Notes: a model not told the origin generated them from the letters alone. Numbered from the stretch's first letter, positions 28,455-37,405 are shown. The stretch: 64,000 bases of DNA from Brenneria izbisi (GCF_025840185.1 NZ_JAMPJU010000001.1:496001-560000), one strand, 5' to 3'. Numbers and translations are program-made.

Positions 28455-29285
28455 TTACCGTGCGTCCAACGGTTCTACGCGCTGATACAAGCGGATAATA
28501 AAGTCTGTCTCACAAGCGAATCGCGGCGTAGTTTGTATACGCTGGCTGACTTCCGGCGTCGCTCGCCAGGCGAATGGCGTCATTTGCAACAATGCCGCAG
28601 CCTCAGGGCCTGACAACCGCATCGGATAAGCCAACGTCTGTTGTTCAACCAACTCAAACCCGTCCAGCGTCTCATCCTTGAGCGGATGCGGCAGCACCTG
28701 ATCGTAGACCTCAGCCTTGATCTGGTAAAGGTGACGAGGCCCTGGCGATACGGTCATCAGCCAGCCGCCGATCTTCACCGTGCGCCGTAATTCAGTATCG
28801 TTACAGGGGGCATAAATTTTTAATACGGCGTCAAAAGACCGATCGTTGAATGGCAGACGCTGGCTTGACGCCACACAGAAATCAACGTTCTGATAACGCT
28901 TCGCCGCCCGCTGGATGGCTGCTTTTGAAACATCCAGCCCGTAGACTGCCATTTCTCGGTGTTGTTGCAAACGCGCCGCCAGCGCCGCCGTGTAATACCC
29001 TTCCCCGCAGCCAATATCGAGTAAGGCGCTCGCCTGATGCGTCAAAATTTCATCAAGGCGTTGCGTAACTCGTTCCTGCAACGGCTGGTAGTGACCCGCA
29101 TCCAGAAACTTCCGGCGCGCTTGCATCATCTCTGCGCTATCGCCTGGTTGTTTTGAGCGCTTGAATTGCACCGGCAACAGGTTCACATAGCCCTCTTTGG
29201 CACAATCAAAATTATGACGACCACATGACCATTGCTGACGTATCCGTTGCAAGGGCTGTTGGCATAGCGGGCATTGATAAGACAT
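28455..29285 (-). CDS. rlmA: 23S rRNA (guanine-745-N1)-methyltransferase RlmA
   Basis: 276 residues. An N-terminal zinc finger ([12 protein letters not shown] ... [15 protein letters not shown]) precedes a class I methyltransferase fold with the SAM motif [15 protein letters not shown]. It methylates G745 of 23S rRNA. The order mntP-rlmA-cspC is as in E. coli. Confidence 0.95.
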   Translation of the reverse strand: MSYQCPLCQQPLQRIRQQWSCGRHNFDCAKEGYVNLLPVQFKRSKQPGDSAEMMQARRKFLDAGHYQPLQERVTQRLDEILTHQASALLDIGCGEGYYTAALAARLQQHREMAVYGLDVSKAAIQRAAKRYQNVDFCVASSQRLPFNDRSFDAVLKIYAPCNDTELRRTVKIGGWLMTVSPGPRHLYQIKAEVYDQVLPHPLKDETLDGFELVEQQTLAYPMRLSGPEAAALLQMTPFAWRATPEVSQRIQTTPRFACETDFIIRLYQRVEPLDAR

Positions 29286-29384
29286 CAGAACCCCTTCCCC
29301 GCAAAAAAACGTCTTTACACCGCATCATAGCGGTTGATAAGACGTTATATGACAAAAATGTGTTATTGATAAATTTCAGGCAAC

Positions 29385-29410
29385 AAAAAACCCGCATCAT
29401 AGCGGGTTTT
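29385..29410 (-). terminator. Terminator after cspC
   Basis: AAAACCCGC / GCGGGTTTT with loop TATGAT on the minus strand, then a T-run. It lies 18 bases beyond the cspC stop. Confidence 0.85.
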
Positions 29411-29427
29411 GCAATAGAAGCGATAAA

Positions 29428-29637
29428 TTACAGTGCAGTAACGTTAACTGCTGATGGACCTTTCTGACCATCTTGAATTTCGAATTCTACGTTCTGGCCT
29501 TCAGCCAGAGTTTTGAAACCGTTGCCTTGAATTGCGGAGAAGTGCACAAACACATCTTTGCTGCCGTCAGCCGGAGTGATGAAACCGAAGCCTTTAGACT
29601 CATTGAACCACTTTACCTGACCTTTAATCTTTGCCAT
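29428..29637 (-). CDS. cspC: Cold shock-like protein CspC
   Basis: 69 residues, nearly identical to remembered E. coli CspC. RNA-binding motifs KGFGFI and DVFVHFSAI are present, and the C-terminus is NVTAL. CspC is a constitutive RNA chaperone and transcription antiterminator affecting RpoS and heat-shock mRNAs. In E. coli it is cotranscribed with yobF, whose broken copy lies just upstream here. Confidence 0.96.
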   Translation of the reverse strand: MAKIKGQVKWFNESKGFGFITPADGSKDVFVHFSAIQGNGFKTLAEGQNVEFEIQDGQKGPSAVNVTAL

Positions 29638-29676
29638 TTCAAATATTTCCTTTAATTGTTTAAACCGCCAGAGGCG

Positions 29677-29788
29677 TTATACAGACAAACCAAAGTCGTT
29701 ACTGCTTGAGGCACTAAGATAAGGATCGGCAGAGAAGTGCAACGCTAACGTTTGTACTCAACTCTTCTTTACTAAAAATGCCATTCAT
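29677..29788 (-). pseudogene. yobF: yobF-like small gene, apparently frameshifted
   Basis: From ATG 29786-29788 the frame reads MNGIFSKEELSTNVSV, matching the start of E. coli YobF (MCGIFSKEVLSKHVDV as I remember it). It then leaves homology and stops at 29714 after 24 residues. In the next frame the expected continuation appears, HFSADPYLSASSSNDFGLSV, ending at 29677 (E. coli: RFSAEPYIGASCSN). A small deletion in the VEYRFS region would explain this. YobF is a stress-induced small protein made from the yobF-cspC mRNA. A sequencing error, or translation of only one half, cannot be excluded. Confidence 0.65.
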
Positions 29789-29991
29789 ATACAGAACTGT
29801 ACCTCGTTTTACCCAGAAGCGTTATTACACACTCTGTAATCAATGGCAAGCCATTTTTTATCAGTCATGGACATGCTGCACAGATTAGTGCCATCAATGG
29901 TTCAGTAATAAGCGATTACGGGCGAAAAGAGTCTGATATAGCGCTTTATCCAATAAGCACCACCAACAGTTCCTTACTATAAGGAGATACA

Positions 29992-30048
29992 ATGGTCTCA
30001 GCCTACACAACAGGTTTTTACACCGTAGATGCGCTACTCAACCTGTAA
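29992..30048 (+). CDS. Possible 18-residue leader or small ORF
   Basis: ATG 29992-29994 follows a perfect AAGGAGAT at 5-base spacing and encodes 18 residues (MVSAYTTGFYTVDALLNL), ending at 30048. There is no similarity I know of. The near-ideal ribosome-binding site is the only argument. It overlaps an antisense small ORF and lies 400 bp upstream of the Fur-controlled sitA promoter. Confidence 0.25.
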   Translation: MVSAYTTGFYTVDALLNL

Positions 30049-30129
30049 CATAACAACAAATAATACGGCCACCAGTATCAGTAAAATTATACTTGCCAGC
30101 TTCCAGCGTCTTTCTGATTTCGTGCTCAT
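30034..30129 (-). CDS. Possible 31-residue single-span membrane protein
   Basis: The frame encodes a charged N-terminus (MSTKSERRWK), one hydrophobic helix (LASIILLILVAVLFVVMLQV) and a stop: the layout of enterobacterial small membrane proteins. It sits upstream of cspC/yobF, where E. coli carries yebO and mgrB. It lacks the cysteines and C-terminal part of MgrB, so I do not call it MgrB. The AAGG upstream is poorly spaced (12 bases). Confidence 0.35.
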   Translation of the reverse strand: MSTKSERRWKLASIILLILVAVLFVVMLQVE

Positions 30130-30514
30130 GTTATTTACATACCTTCCCGGTAAAAATTTATACCCAATTCTTATAGCCTATAATTTATCGGCAGGTGGCG
30201 GCATTTTGTTAATTTATCTCCCGGTTTTTTCCTTTATGTCCGTCACGCGGTTATCCATCGCATAACAAAAAGCGTGCTTTTTCTCGTTACCGTTAGACTT
30301 ACGTTGCAACACTAGTTACGATTTATTAAATTAGATCAGTATTTTTGTTACCGAAGGCGCATTATGGGTTTCTCGCTCATGTGCACCGACGTACCGGTAG
30401 CCATCACTCGTGTCGCCGGACGCGCTATCACCGCCCTCTTTTCTTTGTCCCTTGACTTAAATGATATTGATAATTATTCTCATGTGCTTCATTCACATTT
30501 TGTAAGGATAATAC
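30130..30514 (+). promoter_or_regulatory. sitA promoter with Fur box
   Basis: No credible gene lies in this gap. A sigma-70-like promoter is visible: TTGACT (30452-30457), a 17-bp spacer and TATTCT (30475-30480). It is overlaid by AATGATATTGATAATTATTC (30460-30479), a good match to the GATAATGATAATCATTATC Fur consensus. Iron-dependent repression of sitABCD is expected from this layout. Confidence 0.8.
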
Positions 30515-31429
30515 ATGACCGGTTTCCAGATTAATTTCGCGCCCCTCTTACGACGTATTGCCTTGCCATGCGCTTTATTCTTGCTTGCCGGTGGTTACGC
30601 GCAGGCGGCGGAAAAACTTAAGGTTGTCACCACTTTCACCATCATTCAGGATATCGCGCAAAACATTGCCGGGGATGCTGCGACAGTAGAGTCGATAACC
30701 AAACCGGGGGCGGAAATTCATGACTATCAACCCACGCCGCGCGATATTGTCAAGGCGCAGTCCGCCCAGTTGATACTGTGGAATGGTATGAATCTGGAGC
30801 GCTGGTTCGAGCGCTTTTTTGAAAATGTCAAAGATGTACCCGCGGTGGTGGTGACCGAAGGGATCACTCCGCAACCCATCCGCGAAGGCGCCTACAATGG
30901 CAACCCGAACCCTCACGCCTGGATGTCGCCGTCCAATGCGCTAATCTATATTGAGAACATTCGCGCGGGATTGGTGAAATATGATCCGGCCAACGCTGAA
31001 ATCTATAACCGCAATGCCAAAGCCTATGCGGAAAAAGTTAAAGCGATCGATGCCCCGCTACGTGAGCGTCTCTCGCGAATTCCCGCGCAGCAACGCTGGC
31101 TGGTAACCAGTGAAGGCGCGTTTAGTTATCTGACCAAAGATTATCAATTCAATGAAGTGTACTTATGGCCAATCAATGCGGATGAACAAGGCTCGCCGCA
31201 ACAGGTGCGCCGTGTGATAGATACTGTGCGCGAAAAGAACATCCCGGTGGTGTTCAGTGAAAGCACGATCTCGGACAAACCGGCAAAACAAGTCAGTAAA
31301 GAAACCGGGGCCAAGTATGGCGGCGTGCTCTATGTAGATTCGCTGTCAAATGCAGAAGGCCCGGTTCCTACCTATATTGATTTACTCAACGTCACGGTTG
31401 AAACCATCGCCAAAGGATTTAATCAATGA
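30515..31429 (+). CDS. sitA: Mn/Fe ABC transporter substrate-binding protein SitA
   Basis: 304 residues with a signal peptide ([21 protein letters not shown], cleaved after AQA). It is a cluster A-I (ZnuA-like) metal-binding protein: the probable ligands are His in [11 protein letters not shown], His in NPHAWMSPS, Glu in VTSEGAFSY and Asp in LYVDSLS. The HHED set favours Mn2+/Fe2+ over Zn2+ (family knowledge). It delivers metal to SitBCD. First gene of a four-gene operon with 1- to 4-bp overlaps, behind a Fur-box promoter. YfeA of Yersinia is the closest named relative. Confidence 0.94.
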   Translation: MTGFQINFAPLLRRIALPCALFLLAGGYAQAAEKLKVVTTFTIIQDIAQNIAGDAATVESITKPGAEIHDYQPTPRDIVKAQSAQLILWNGMNLERWFERFFENVKDVPAVVVTEGITPQPIREGAYNGNPNPHAWMSPSNALIYIENIRAGLVKYDPANAEIYNRNAKAYAEKVKAIDAPLRERLSRIPAQQRWLVTSEGAFSYLTKDYQFNEVYLWPINADEQGSPQQVRRVIDTVREKNIPVVFSESTISDKPAKQVSKETGAKYGGVLYVDSLSNAEGPVPTYIDLLNVTVETIAKGFNQ

Positions 31430-32316
31430 GCAGCGATCTCGCAATACAGTCATTAGATGTCAATGATGTTTCCGTCACATACAGTAATGGGCATCAGGCT
31501 ATCCGCCATGCCTCTTTTTCGCTGAATGGCGGGACGATTTGTGCGCTGGTCGGGGTAAACGGCAGCGGTAAATCAACGCTTTTCAAAAGCATCATGGGGT
31601 TGGTCAAACCCACCTCCGGGCAAGTGCTGCTTAATAAACAACCTATTTTTCAGGCTTTAAAGCAAAATCTGGTGGCCTATGTCCCCCAGACGGAAGATGT
31701 GGACTGGAACTTTCCGGTGCTGGTTTCCGATGTGGTGATGATGGGCCGTTATGGAAAAATGAATTTTCTGCGCATGCCTAGTCAGCAAGATCGCGCCATT
31801 GTTGCCGAATCTCTGGAGCGCGTGGGGCTTTCCGCTTTGCGGCAGCGTCAAATCGGCGAGCTATCCGGCGGCCAGAAAAAACGCGTATTCCTTGCCCGTG
31901 CGCTGGCGCAGCAAGGCAGCGTTTTGTTGCTGGATGAACCTTTTACCGGCGTTGATGTTAAAACTGAAAACGCCATTATCGACCTGCTGCGCACCCTGCG
32001 CAATGAAGGACACCTGATCCTGGTGGCAACTCACAATCTCGGTAGCGTACCTGAATTCTGCGATAACGTGATTCTGGTCAACCGTACCGTGCTGGCGGCT
32101 GGCCCCACCCACAGTACGTTCACCCAAAGTAATCTGGAAAAAACCTTTGGCGGAGTATTGCGCCACATTAATCTCGGCGGTCCGAATCTCCACGACGACG
32201 ATGATGTCCGTTCCGTTACCGTCCTGACGGATGATGAACGTCCGGCGGTATTTTATGGTTCAACCAAGAGCGATCCTCCCGCGCTGTTTACCACCCCGGA
32301 GGAGAAGAAAGACTGA
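31426..32316 (+). CDS. sitB: Mn/Fe ABC transporter ATP-binding protein SitB
   Basis: 296 residues. Walker [11 protein letters not shown]-loop [10 protein letters not shown], signature LSGGQKKR and Walker [13 protein letters not shown] are all intact. The C-terminal tail of some 50 residues is acidic (LHDDDDVRS). ATPase for the SitC/SitD permeases. ATG 31426 overlaps the sitA stop by 4 bp. Confidence 0.95.
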   Translation: MSSDLAIQSLDVNDVSVTYSNGHQAIRHASFSLNGGTICALVGVNGSGKSTLFKSIMGLVKPTSGQVLLNKQPIFQALKQNLVAYVPQTEDVDWNFPVLVSDVVMMGRYGKMNFLRMPSQQDRAIVAESLERVGLSALRQRQIGELSGGQKKRVFLARALAQQGSVLLLDEPFTGVDVKTENAIIDLLRTLRNEGHLILVATHNLGSVPEFCDNVILVNRTVLAAGPTHSTFTQSNLEKTFGGVLRHINLGGPNLHDDDDVRSVTVLTDDERPAVFYGSTKSDPPALFTTPEEKKD

Positions 32317-33179
32317 TGGTCGATATTCTATTGCAACCCTTTGCCTACAACTACATGGTCAAAGCGATCTGGGTCAGTGCGATTGTCGGCGGCGTCTGCG
32401 CATTTCTGTCCGCCTATCTGATGCTGAAGGGCTGGTCATTAATGGGCGATGCGTTGTCGCACTCGGTGGTGCCTGGCGTGGCTGGCGCTTATGCGCTCGG
32501 TTTTCCGTATGCCGCGGGCGCGTTTTTCACCGGCATGTTGGCTGCGTTGGCGATGACGTTGATCCGGCATATTACCAGACTGCGTGAAGACGCGATTATC
32601 GGCTTTATTTTTTCCACCTTCTTCGCCGTCGGTCTGTTGATTATTTCACTTAATCCGACGTCTATTAATGTTCAGTCGATCATCTTCGGTAATATTCTGG
32701 GTATCGATGATGCGGATATGCTTCAGGTGGAAATCATCATCGGCATCACTTTCTTCATTCTTTGTTTACTGTGGAAAGACCTGCTGGCGGTGTTCTTTGA
32801 TGAAAACCACGCACGTTCGATCGGTCTTTCGCCACTGAAGCTGAAAATTCTTTTCTTCACCTTGCTCAGCGCCTGCACCGTTGCCGCACTGCAAACCGTC
32901 GGTGCCATTCTGGTCATCGCGATGGTGATCACGCCCGGCGCCACGGCCTATCTTCTTACTGATCGGTTTGAGCGTTTGGTGCTGATTGCCATCGCATTGG
33001 GTTCAATCACCAGTTCAGTCGGCGCCTATCTGAGCTTTTTTCTGGATGGTGCCACAGGCGGCGTTATCGTCACCTTGCAAACTGTGGTCTTCCTGCTGGC
33101 GTTTTTATTCGCTCCCAAACACGGTTTGTTGGCATCTCGCCGCGCCCGGCAACATGATCAAACGGGAGACGCACTATGA
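32316..33179 (+). CDS. sitC: Mn/Fe ABC transporter permease SitC
   Basis: 287 residues of the ABC-3 (metal) permease family with about eight hydrophobic helices. Typical blocks are AYLMLKGWSLMGDALSHSVV near the N-terminus and TVGAILVIAMVITPGATAYL. It pairs with SitD. Its ATG overlaps the sitB TGA by one base. Confidence 0.94.
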   Translation: MVDILLQPFAYNYMVKAIWVSAIVGGVCAFLSAYLMLKGWSLMGDALSHSVVPGVAGAYALGFPYAAGAFFTGMLAALAMTLIRHITRLREDAIIGFIFSTFFAVGLLIISLNPTSINVQSIIFGNILGIDDADMLQVEIIIGITFFILCLLWKDLLAVFFDENHARSIGLSPLKLKILFFTLLSACTVAALQTVGAILVIAMVITPGATAYLLTDRFERLVLIAIALGSITSSVGAYLSFFLDGATGGVIVTLQTVVFLLAFLFAPKHGLLASRRARQHDQTGDAL

Positions 33180-34036
33180 GCATACTGATCAGTTGGTTTA
33201 CCGAACCGCTTGCCTACCCGTTTATGCAACGGGCGATCATCGCCGCCGTCATTACCGGAACCGTATGCGCGGTGCTGTCATGCTTTCTGGTGCTGAAAGG
33301 CTGGTCACTGATGGGCGATGCGATTTCGCATGCCGTGTTGCCCGGTATCGTCGTGGCATTTCTGTTGGGGATCCCGCTGGTTATCGGCGCCTTTGTTTCC
33401 GGTATCTTCTGCGCCATCGCCACCGGTTACGTCAAAGAGCATAGCCGGGTGAAAGAAGATACGGTCATGGGGATTATCTTTTCCGGCATGTTTGCGCTAG
33501 GGCTGGTGATGTTTGCCCGTGTCGATACCGATCAGCACCTCAATCATATTCTGTTCGGCAACGTGCTGGGGATCACCCGTCAGGAACTGACGCAAATCGT
33601 GCTGATTGCCGGCATTACGTTGTCGGTCATCCTGCTCAAGCGACGTGACTTCATGCTCTACTGTTTCGATCCCAGTCATGCGCGGGTGATCGGTCTGCCG
33701 GTGAAGCTGCTGCACTATGGCCTGCTCTGCCTGCTGGCATTGACGATTGTGGCCTCATTGCAGGCGGTCGGGGTGATTTTGGTGATCGCGCTGCTGATTG
33801 CGCCGGGCATCATCGCGTTTATGGTGTGCAAACAATTTGACCGCATGCTGATTGTGGCGACGGTTGTCTCTGTATTTTCTTGTGTCGCCGGAACATTAAT
33901 CAGCTTCCACATTGATGGCGCCACCGGCCCTTGCATTGTGCTGGTACAGGCATCATTTTTTGCTCTGGCCCTGATTTATCACCGGTGGAAACTGAGTAAA
34001 ACCGCCGCGTTGACAGCCCCGGCGAAAACCGCATGA
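33176..34036 (+). CDS. sitD: Mn/Fe ABC transporter permease SitD
   Basis: 286 residues, the second ABC-3 permease, paralogous to SitC (FLVLKGWSLMGDAISHAVLP; AVGVILVIALLIAPGIIAFM). It overlaps sitC by 4 bp. Two different permeases in one operon is the normal Sit/Yfe arrangement. Confidence 0.94.
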   Translation: MSILISWFTEPLAYPFMQRAIIAAVITGTVCAVLSCFLVLKGWSLMGDAISHAVLPGIVVAFLLGIPLVIGAFVSGIFCAIATGYVKEHSRVKEDTVMGIIFSGMFALGLVMFARVDTDQHLNHILFGNVLGITRQELTQIVLIAGITLSVILLKRRDFMLYCFDPSHARVIGLPVKLLHYGLLCLLALTIVASLQAVGVILVIALLIAPGIIAFMVCKQFDRMLIVATVVSVFSCVAGTLISFHIDGATGPCIVLVQASFFALALIYHRWKLSKTAALTAPAKTA

Positions 34037-34076
34037 CGCGTACCAGCCTCCTGTCTCCGCCATCATAATGTAAACC

Positions 34077-34099
34077 CAGGGATGGCATGCCCATCCCTG
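34077..34099 (+). terminator. Hairpin after sitABCD
   Basis: CAGGGATGG (34077-34085) pairs with CCATCCCTG (34091-34099). The T-run (ATTTTTCA) starts a few bases later. Probable terminator, 40 bases after sitD. Confidence 0.6.
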
Positions 34100-34327
34100 A
34101 TACGCCATTTTTCATGTATTGATTGCGCGCAATGGGCAAACTGCGTTATTTTTCAGCTGCGTCTATACTCTTCTGCTGAGCGCGTTCACCACCGTCTTCG
34201 TCATCACTGTGTCACAAGTCCAGTTTTTATTGTGCTTAATGCGTTATCGTGGTAACCGTCATCGGCGGGCAGGTGGCGGCACGAGAAGAATCAGGGTATC
34301 TGGCAATATCAACGGGAGGATGACCTT

Positions 34328-35188
34328 ATGTGGCAAGCAATCAGCCGACTTTTGGAAGAACACCTCGGCGCAGCTGATATTCAGGCGCGCCACGAATTGT
34401 CAGGCGGCGAAATTCACGCCGCATGGTATGTGCAATACGGTGAGCATGAGGTGTTTGTAAAATGCGATACCCGAGAAATGCTGCCCAAATTTACCGCCGA
34501 AGCCGATCAGATCACCTTACTGGCGCGCAGTAACACGGTTAATGTGCCTGCCGTCTACGGCGTCGGCAGTTCCCGCGATAATAGCTTCCTGCTGTTGGAA
34601 TATCTGCCGGTAAAACCGCTGGATGCCCACAGCGCATGGTGCCTTGGCGAACAGTTGGCGCACCTGCACCAATGGAGCGACCAGCCGCAATTCGGGCTGG
34701 ATTTCGATAACGACCTGTCGACGACGCCCCAGCCCAACTGCTGGCAACGCCGCTGGTCGATCTTCTTTGCTGAACAACGGATTGGCTGGCAGCTTCAATT
34801 AGCCGCCGAAAAAGGGATGCATTTTGGTCATATCGAAACCCTGATTGCACGAGTAGAGGAAAGACTGGCGGGCCACCAGCCGCAGCCTTCCCTGCTGCAT
34901 GGCGATTTGTGGCCTGATAACTGCGCAAACAGTCATCATGGCGCTTACTTGTTTGATCCGGCCTGCTACTGGGGCGATCGCGAGTGCGATCTGGCGATGT
35001 TGCCGCTCTACCCTGAGTTGCCGCCGCAAATCTATGACGGCTATCAGAGCGTATGGGCATTAGACAAGGGCTTTATCGAACGTCAGCCAGTCTACCAGAT
35101 ATACTATCTGCTCAACCGCGCCAACCTGTTTGGCGGGAAAAATATCGTGGCGGCGCAGCAGGCGATTGAACAACAGCTTAACGTATGA
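34328..35188 (+). CDS. yniA: Fructosamine kinase family protein YniA
   Basis: 286 residues, the E. coli YniA length. The aminoglycoside-phosphotransferase-like kinase fold is shown by LSGGEIHAAWYV, SLLHGDLWPDNC (catalytic Asp) and AYLFDPACYWGDRECDLAML (metal-binding D). Relatives phosphorylate protein-bound ketoamines; the substrate of YniA is not proven. Followed by convergent yniB. Confidence 0.93.
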   Translation: MWQAISRLLEEHLGAADIQARHELSGGEIHAAWYVQYGEHEVFVKCDTREMLPKFTAEADQITLLARSNTVNVPAVYGVGSSRDNSFLLLEYLPVKPLDAHSAWCLGEQLAHLHQWSDQPQFGLDFDNDLSTTPQPNCWQRRWSIFFAEQRIGWQLQLAAEKGMHFGHIETLIARVEERLAGHQPQPSLLHGDLWPDNCANSHHGAYLFDPACYWGDRECDLAMLPLYPELPPQIYDGYQSVWALDKGFIERQPVYQIYYLLNRANLFGGKNIVAAQQAIEQQLNV

Positions 35189-35193
35189 TTGCG

Positions 35194-35742
35194 TTACAAC
35201 GGCATGCCCATTAAACGCAAAATCAGGTATCCCGCGCCCACCAGAATCAACGGCAGAATATAAAGCGGGAAAAACTGCACGAAAATGGTATGACGAGGAA
35301 CCACGACGCGTGCTTCCAGCCCTTCACGCGTACTGTTGTCATTGCCTTTTACTTTTTCCAGAATCAACTGATCTTCAATCCCCTCACGGATGGCTTTTAC
35401 CTGCCGGGACATCCGTGCGCCTGACACCTGCAACGCCAGACCGATGAAAATCAGAAAGTAAATCAGCCAGAACATCAGACTTGACGTCATAAAAAAGCGA
35501 GAGAAATCTGGCACTGGCGAGTTAAACCAGAAAATATTCAGAAATGGCGTATTGAAACGAATCATTTCAATCATCAGGTTCAGAAAATCAAGCAGAACCG
35601 CATCAATCCCCTGTTTTTTCTGTGCATACATGTATAAATAATTGGCCAGCGAAACAAGTGTAGACAGCAGAGCCGGAATAAAAATTATCCATCCCGCGAT
35701 ACGTTTAACCACGGCAATACGGCCAGCCTGTTGATACGTCAT
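35194..35742 (-). CDS. yniB: YniB family inner-membrane protein
   Basis: 182 residues (E. coli YniB has 178), starting MTYQQAGRIAVVKRIAGWII at ATG 35740-35742. Hydrophobic segments occur near residues 13-33, 84-104 and 150-172, with a conserved charged loop SGARMSRQVKAIREGIEDQL. Function unknown. The gene order yniA-yniB-yniC is as in E. coli. Confidence 0.92.
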   Translation of the reverse strand: MTYQQAGRIAVVKRIAGWIIFIPALLSTLVSLANYLYMYAQKKQGIDAVLLDFLNLMIEMIRFNTPFLNIFWFNSPVPDFSRFFMTSSLMFWLIYFLIFIGLALQVSGARMSRQVKAIREGIEDQLILEKVKGNDNSTREGLEARVVVPRHTIFVQFFPLYILPLILVGAGYLILRLMGMPL

Positions 35743-35939
35743 GAGTTCCCCTTTTGAGCGACGCAGTATCGTTGATATCAAACAGTGTATACTCTAAAAA
35801 TCCCGATAGCAGCCTACTTTAAGTTCATTATCAGTCAATGTTTTATCGCTCAACACACGTTATAAACCATGATTTAGCATATGGTTAACCTGTATTATCA
35901 TTGATTTCCGACTTTTCTACCTTGAGGGGCTGGGCTGGT

Positions 35940-36605
35940 ATGATCGCTAATTCTGTTATTCGCGCCGCCATTTTTGATATGGATGGATTGCTGATTGATT
36001 CCGAGCCCCTGTGGGACATGGCGGAACTTGAAGTCATCGCCTCGTTGGGCATAGATACCTCATTACGTGAGTCCATGACCGATACCCTGGGATTACGTAT
36101 CGATATGGTGGTTGATCTCTGGTATCGCATTGCTCCCTGGAAAACGCCCGATAAAGAGGCGGTCGTGAACCGCATTATTGAGCGGGCAATCGCTCTGGTT
36201 GACGAGCGTCGTCCGTTATTACCTGGCGTTGAACACGCGCTGCAATGTTGCCGCCAGCAAAATCTCAAAATCGGTCTGGCGTCGGCATCACCGTTGCGTA
36301 TGTTGCAACAGGTTCTGCACATGTTCCAGCTTGAAAGCTATTTCGACGTGGTGGTTTCCGCGGAAAAACTGCCGTATAGCAAACCTCATCCTGAGGTCTA
36401 TTTGCAGGCAGCGGAGAGATTAGGGATTGCGCCGTTACAGTGCGTTACACTGGAAGATTCGATAAACGGCATGATTGCCACCAAAGCGGCGCGCATGCGT
36501 TCCATTGTGGTGCCGGCGGCGTCGTTCAGCCAGGATCCGCGTTGGGTGTTGGCCGATCACCAACTCAGTTCGTTGCAGCAGTTGGACATCAGGCACATTA
36601 CATAA
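35940..36605 (+). CDS. hxpB: Hexitol phosphatase / 2-deoxyglucose-6-phosphatase HxpB (YniC)
   Basis: 221-residue HAD phosphatase. Motif I is AIFDMDGLLIDSEP, motif II lies in GLASASPLRML, motif III is KPHPEVYL and motif IV is LEDSINGM. E. coli HxpB hydrolyses sorbitol-6-P, mannitol-6-P and 2-deoxyglucose-6-P. The start is ATG 35940; the upstream extension to 35901 lacks homology. In E. coli ydjM and tcyP follow; here the pectin cluster intervenes. Confidence 0.93.
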   Translation: MIANSVIRAAIFDMDGLLIDSEPLWDMAELEVIASLGIDTSLRESMTDTLGLRIDMVVDLWYRIAPWKTPDKEAVVNRIIERAIALVDERRPLLPGVEHALQCCRQQNLKIGLASASPLRMLQQVLHMFQLESYFDVVVSAEKLPYSKPHPEVYLQAAERLGIAPLQCVTLEDSINGMIATKAARMRSIVVPAASFSQDPRWVLADHQLSSLQQLDIRHIT

Positions 36606-36627
36606 CAGGCGTGCAGGACAAGGCTAT

Positions 36628-36651
36628 TGGCCGGAAGGTCACTACCGGCCA
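36628..36651. terminator. Hairpin between hxpB and kdgF
   Basis: TGGCCGG (36628-36634) pairs with CCGGCCA (36645-36651) between convergent genes. No T-run is present, so it is a weak candidate. Confidence 0.4.
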
Positions 36652-36664
36652 GTAACCGAGATAA

Positions 36665-36997
36665 TTACAGGAAATCCGCACGTTTGGGAGAAAACGTGTC
36701 AATCAACACGCTGCCGTCTTCCAGTGCAACCACACCGTGCATCTCATTCTTAACGGCCATATACGCATCACCGGTTTTAAGGATGCGCTTTTCCCCTTCA
36801 ATCACCACTTCAAAGCTACCAGCCGCGACATAAGCGATCTGATCATGGATATCATGCTTATGCGGCGTACCAATTGCTCCTTTATCGAAATGCACGCAGA
36901 CCATCATCAGTTCATCACTCCAGGTGATAATTTTGCGTTTAATGCCGCCGCCCAATTCTTCCCAGGGCGTTTCATCGTCAATAAAATACCGTCTCAT
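36665..36997 (-). CDS. kdgF: Pectin degradation protein KdgF (cupin)
   Basis: 110-residue single-domain cupin. The metal-binding motif HKHDIHDQIAYVAAGSFEV is at about 47-65 and GDAYMAVKNEMHGVVALEDG at about 75-94. KdgF converts 4,5-unsaturated galacturonate, released by PelW and Ogl, to the linear ketoaldehyde DKI. The start is ATG 36995-36997 with AAGGAGA a few bases upstream (a second ATG abuts it). It is divergent from the kduI remnant and kduD; a KdgR-like box lies 143 bp upstream. Confidence 0.94.
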   Translation of the reverse strand: MRRYFIDDETPWEELGGGIKRKIITWSDELMMVCVHFDKGAIGTPHKHDIHDQIAYVAAGSFEVVIEGEKRILKTGDAYMAVKNEMHGVVALEDGSVLIDTFSPKRADFL

Positions 36998-37139
36998 CAT
37001 TTCTCCTTTTCGGTTTCTCAGTCTCATCCACCTGACCTACCAGAATGAGCACGCTACAGCAGATGCGGATATTCTAATCACATCCGCCACAGATGAAATA
37101 TAAAATAAGCAAAATCATGATGCGCCTCAAGAAATAAAT

Positions 37140-37152
37140 AAAACATTATTTC
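37140..37152. promoter_or_regulatory. KdgR-like box between kdgF and the kduI remnant
   Basis: AAAACATTATTTC differs from the GAAACATTGTTTC core seen before ogl at two symmetrical positions and is flanked by AAATAA and ATTTTT. The position suits control of kdgF and of the former kduID operon. Confidence 0.6.
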
Positions 37153-37269
37153 ATTTTTATTGAATTAACATACCAATCAAACTATCATCCTCAAATGACA
37201 AGAAAGAACCGGGCAATCAAGGCTCAGGTGACGTTGTCACTGCCACGCAACGGCCACGTGTTCCGCCCG

Positions 37270-37405
37270 GTACTTTCACCGCGTGGGTCAATTATTCAGG
37301 TGTGGGCTCCAGATGCTGCACCTTTATCTGGGGCATGGTTGGCGAGAAATAGTTGGCGAGAATCAGGTTTTCGGTGACATGGATTACGTCAAGGTTAGCG
37401 AGTGA
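37270..37405 (+). pseudogene. kduI: Remnant of kduI (5-keto-4-deoxyuronate isomerase), 3' end only
   Basis: Split over three frames, this segment spells the C-terminus of KduI: VLSPRGSI (37270-), then after a one-base shift SGVGSRCCTFIWGMVGE, then after a further shift ENQVFGDMDYVKVSE and a stop at 37405. E. coli KduI, as I remember it, ends [20 protein letters not shown] then WGMVGENQVFDDMDHVAV. The second shift coincides with a 14-base tandem duplication (ATGGTTGGCGAGAA ATAGTTGGCGAGAA). About 45 of some 278 codons survive; homology upstream of 37270 is too weak to read. It lies directly before kduD, as in kduID operons. The gene cannot make a functional isomerase. Confidence 0.85.

Noticed and set aside
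30034-30129. Naming the 31-residue ORF mgrB
   Set aside because: It lacks the cysteines and the C-terminal half of MgrB.
30029-30265. 78-codon plus-strand frame upstream of sitA
   Set aside because: Poor start context, low-complexity composition and no similarity; overlaps the more plausible minus-strand small membrane ORF.
37195-37377. 60-codon frame between kdgF and kduD as an independent gene
   Set aside because: Its second half is one frame of the kduI remnant; the C-terminal KduI motif continues in other frames.
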